This document shows, piece by piece, positions 35,641 to 37,020 of a stretch of 37,020 bases of DNA. Each line of letters begins with the position of its first letter. Position 1 is the stretch's first letter. Source of the DNA: Verrucomicrobiota bacterium (GTDB lineage: Bacteria > Verrucomicrobiota > Verrucomicrobiia > Limisphaerales > CANJSG01); the NCBI GenBank assembly GCA_947476875.1, contig CANJSG010000013.1, forward strand, positions 1 to 37,020, written 5' to 3'. Both the position numbers and the translations under genes were made by a program. The notes beneath the pieces are model-generated. The model was not told the origin of the DNA. It was given only the letters and a program-made list of their open reading frames with translations, and searched no databases.

Positions 35641-35654
35641 CATATGCGCATATG
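35641..35654. repeat. 14-bp perfect palindrome CATATGCGCATATG
   Basis: Direct reading, 4 nt after the hairpin. Confidence 0.9.
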
Positions 35655-35753
35655 CCCAAACGTCGGCTTCCCACCAAGCCGGTCTGCGAATATGACATTT
35701 TGGTGGTTGGAACTGAAAAGAACGGCCAACCAATTAAGTGACTGAGAATCCGG

Positions 35754-36449
35754 TCACTTCTCGTTCGCTTTGAGGTATTCGTTTGAGAACTTCACCACTT
35801 GGCCAGCTACAGAATCCTTGAGGAATTGTTTACCACCTGCTTTGGTGATCTTACCAAACGATCCATGATCCCAAGTATGGGCATATGACGTCACAATTTC
35901 TGCCTTTCTCCAATAAGTAACCACTTCCGATACGAACGTGGATATAGTGAAGGTCGCAAAGTTTTTGTCTTTGTCCCAGAGCGCGTCTATTTCGATGACC
36001 AGACGGTGGGCCGCTTTAGGGTCAATACGTATTGAGCTTCTGCGGAGCTCAAGTTCGACGTTATCCCTGATATCCGCTTCAGTCAGCACGCCCTCCAAGT
36101 CCGAGAGATAGATTTCCAATGCGACACGTTCCACGCCAGCAAGCGAGGCGTAACTGGTAACGAATTTGGCTGCACGGACTTTGTCTGCGAACAGTTTTGC
36201 CGTAACGTAGTCTTCAGGAATTGCTGCCGGAACTTCTTTGACCACCTCGACCGGCACTCTGACCAAGTTGGTCTTCCAGACCTCGACCGGCTTGTCCACC
36301 AAGACAGTGACCGTGTTGGTTTTGGTGACTTCGACAATCTTGTCGACGTATCGAGGCTCAACCTTCCCTGAAGATTTTCCCGCAAAGTAGGCGGTCACAG
36401 CTACCGCGATCCAAACAACGGTCGTCGTAATCAGCACGTTGGTTTTCAT
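35754..36449 (-). CDS. membrane-anchored orphan protein with extended V/K/T/P-rich stalk
   Basis: MKTNVLITTTVVWIAVAVTAYFAGKSSG (TM anchor), then VDKIVEVTKTNTVTVLVDKPVEVWKTNLVRVPVEVVKEVP, then a globular C-terminal region. Confidence 0.6.
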   Translation of the reverse strand: MKTNVLITTTVVWIAVAVTAYFAGKSSGKVEPRYVDKIVEVTKTNTVTVLVDKPVEVWKTNLVRVPVEVVKEVPAAIPEDYVTAKLFADKVRAAKFVTSYASLAGVERVALEIYLSDLEGVLTEADIRDNVELELRRSSIRIDPKAAHRLVIEIDALWDKDKNFATFTISTFVSEVVTYWRKAEIVTSYAHTWDHGSFGKITKAGGKQFLKDSVAGQVVKFSNEYLKANEK

Positions 36450-36703
36450 ATTGAGATCATCGCTCGCGGCTTCCCTCGGAAATTCTTAGACCCGTAATGC
36501 ATTCATTTCAAGAACGCATCGGCCGATAGAACCGCTCCAACTCCGGCCCAGGGTTCACGACTGGATTTCAAAATAGACTTTCAAAAAATACACAACAAGT
36601 TGTGCAGCAACAACTTAACGATTAGCGTGGCACGGTCGATGCTTGAATATGGGGCAGTGAAGGGGAAACGGAAACATCCCCATACATCAACAAAGGACCG
36701 CCA

Positions 36704-36955
36704 ATGCATACGACTCCGCCGTTTGTTGGAAGACAGTTCCTTGATCTACTCGTGAACCTGCTTCCTGACCTGCTAGCTGGCCGAATCCCTAGCATAATGT
36801 TCAAAATAGATGACGCAGGGTTGAAGATTGAAGGCGACGCAAGTTTCGTCGCCTTCGTCTTCACAGTAGGCGTTCTGTTGTGGTTGTGGAGAAGGTCAAC
36901 CCTAGCAGCCCGTCAAAGAACGGGTGTTTTGGAGCGGCGTGACGGAGGCGTATGA
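36704..36955 (+). CDS. small single-TM orphan protein (83 aa)
   Basis: AGGA upstream of the ATG; TM segment ASFVAFVFTVGVLLWLW followed by basic residues; stop overlaps the next ATG at 36952. Confidence 0.5.
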   Translation: MHTTPPFVGRQFLDLLVNLLPDLLAGRIPSIMFKIDDAGLKIEGDASFVAFVFTVGVLLWLWRRSTLAARQRTGVLERRDGGV

Positions 36956-37020
36956 TGGCTTGGCCTGGGATGGTCCGGAGAAAGTTGTGGGAGAGCGGCG
37001 GACGAGACGGGCGACCAGGG
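36952..37020 (+). CDS. start of a further ORF, cut by the window end
   Basis: ATGA overlap with the 83-aa ORF; open to the window end (MMAWPGMVRRKLWESGGRDGRPG...). Confidence 0.35.
   Translation, partial: MMAWPGMVRRKLWESGGRDGRPG

Noticed and set aside
1-37020. CRISPR array, complete rRNA gene or complete tRNA gene
   Set aside because: No regularly spaced direct repeats, no rRNA-like sequence and no complete tRNA cloverleaf noticed on reading.

Overview
The window reads as three blocks. (1) 1-8050: a spc/alpha ribosomal-protein operon (3' end of rpsH, then rplF-rplR-rpsE-rplO-secY-map-infA-rpmJ-rpsM-rpsK-rpsD-rpoA-rplQ) closed by a rho-independent terminator. (2) 8120-32600: a GC-rich chromosomal block. 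It encodes an MFS transporter, a PQQ-like beta-propeller, a NagX/DUF5009-like membrane protein, an EEP-family hydrolase, an NRDE protein, a DedA + ATP-grasp fusion, a DinB-like protein, an OlsA/OlsB-like acyltransferase pair, DoxX and YHS proteins, two sigma-factor modules, a bactofilin-like/RDD membrane protein, BatD, a propeller/heme/ThuA fusion and an AEC transporter. The style suggests the PVC/Verrucomicrobia group (inference). (3) 33250-37020: an AT-richer accessory island. It starts at a 45-nt 3' fragment of a tRNA-Thr(CGT) gene and carries a small serine recombinase, a small protein with HUH-endonuclease-like motifs, several small orphan ORFs, clustered inverted repeats and a long hairpin. 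It runs off the right edge of the window. The island is the best candidate for an undescribed system: a small HUH/serine-recombinase integrative element, possibly ssDNA-phage-like. A degraded IS5-type transposase and one copy of an interspersed repeat sit just outside it. All functional names come from reading motifs by eye; no database search was run.
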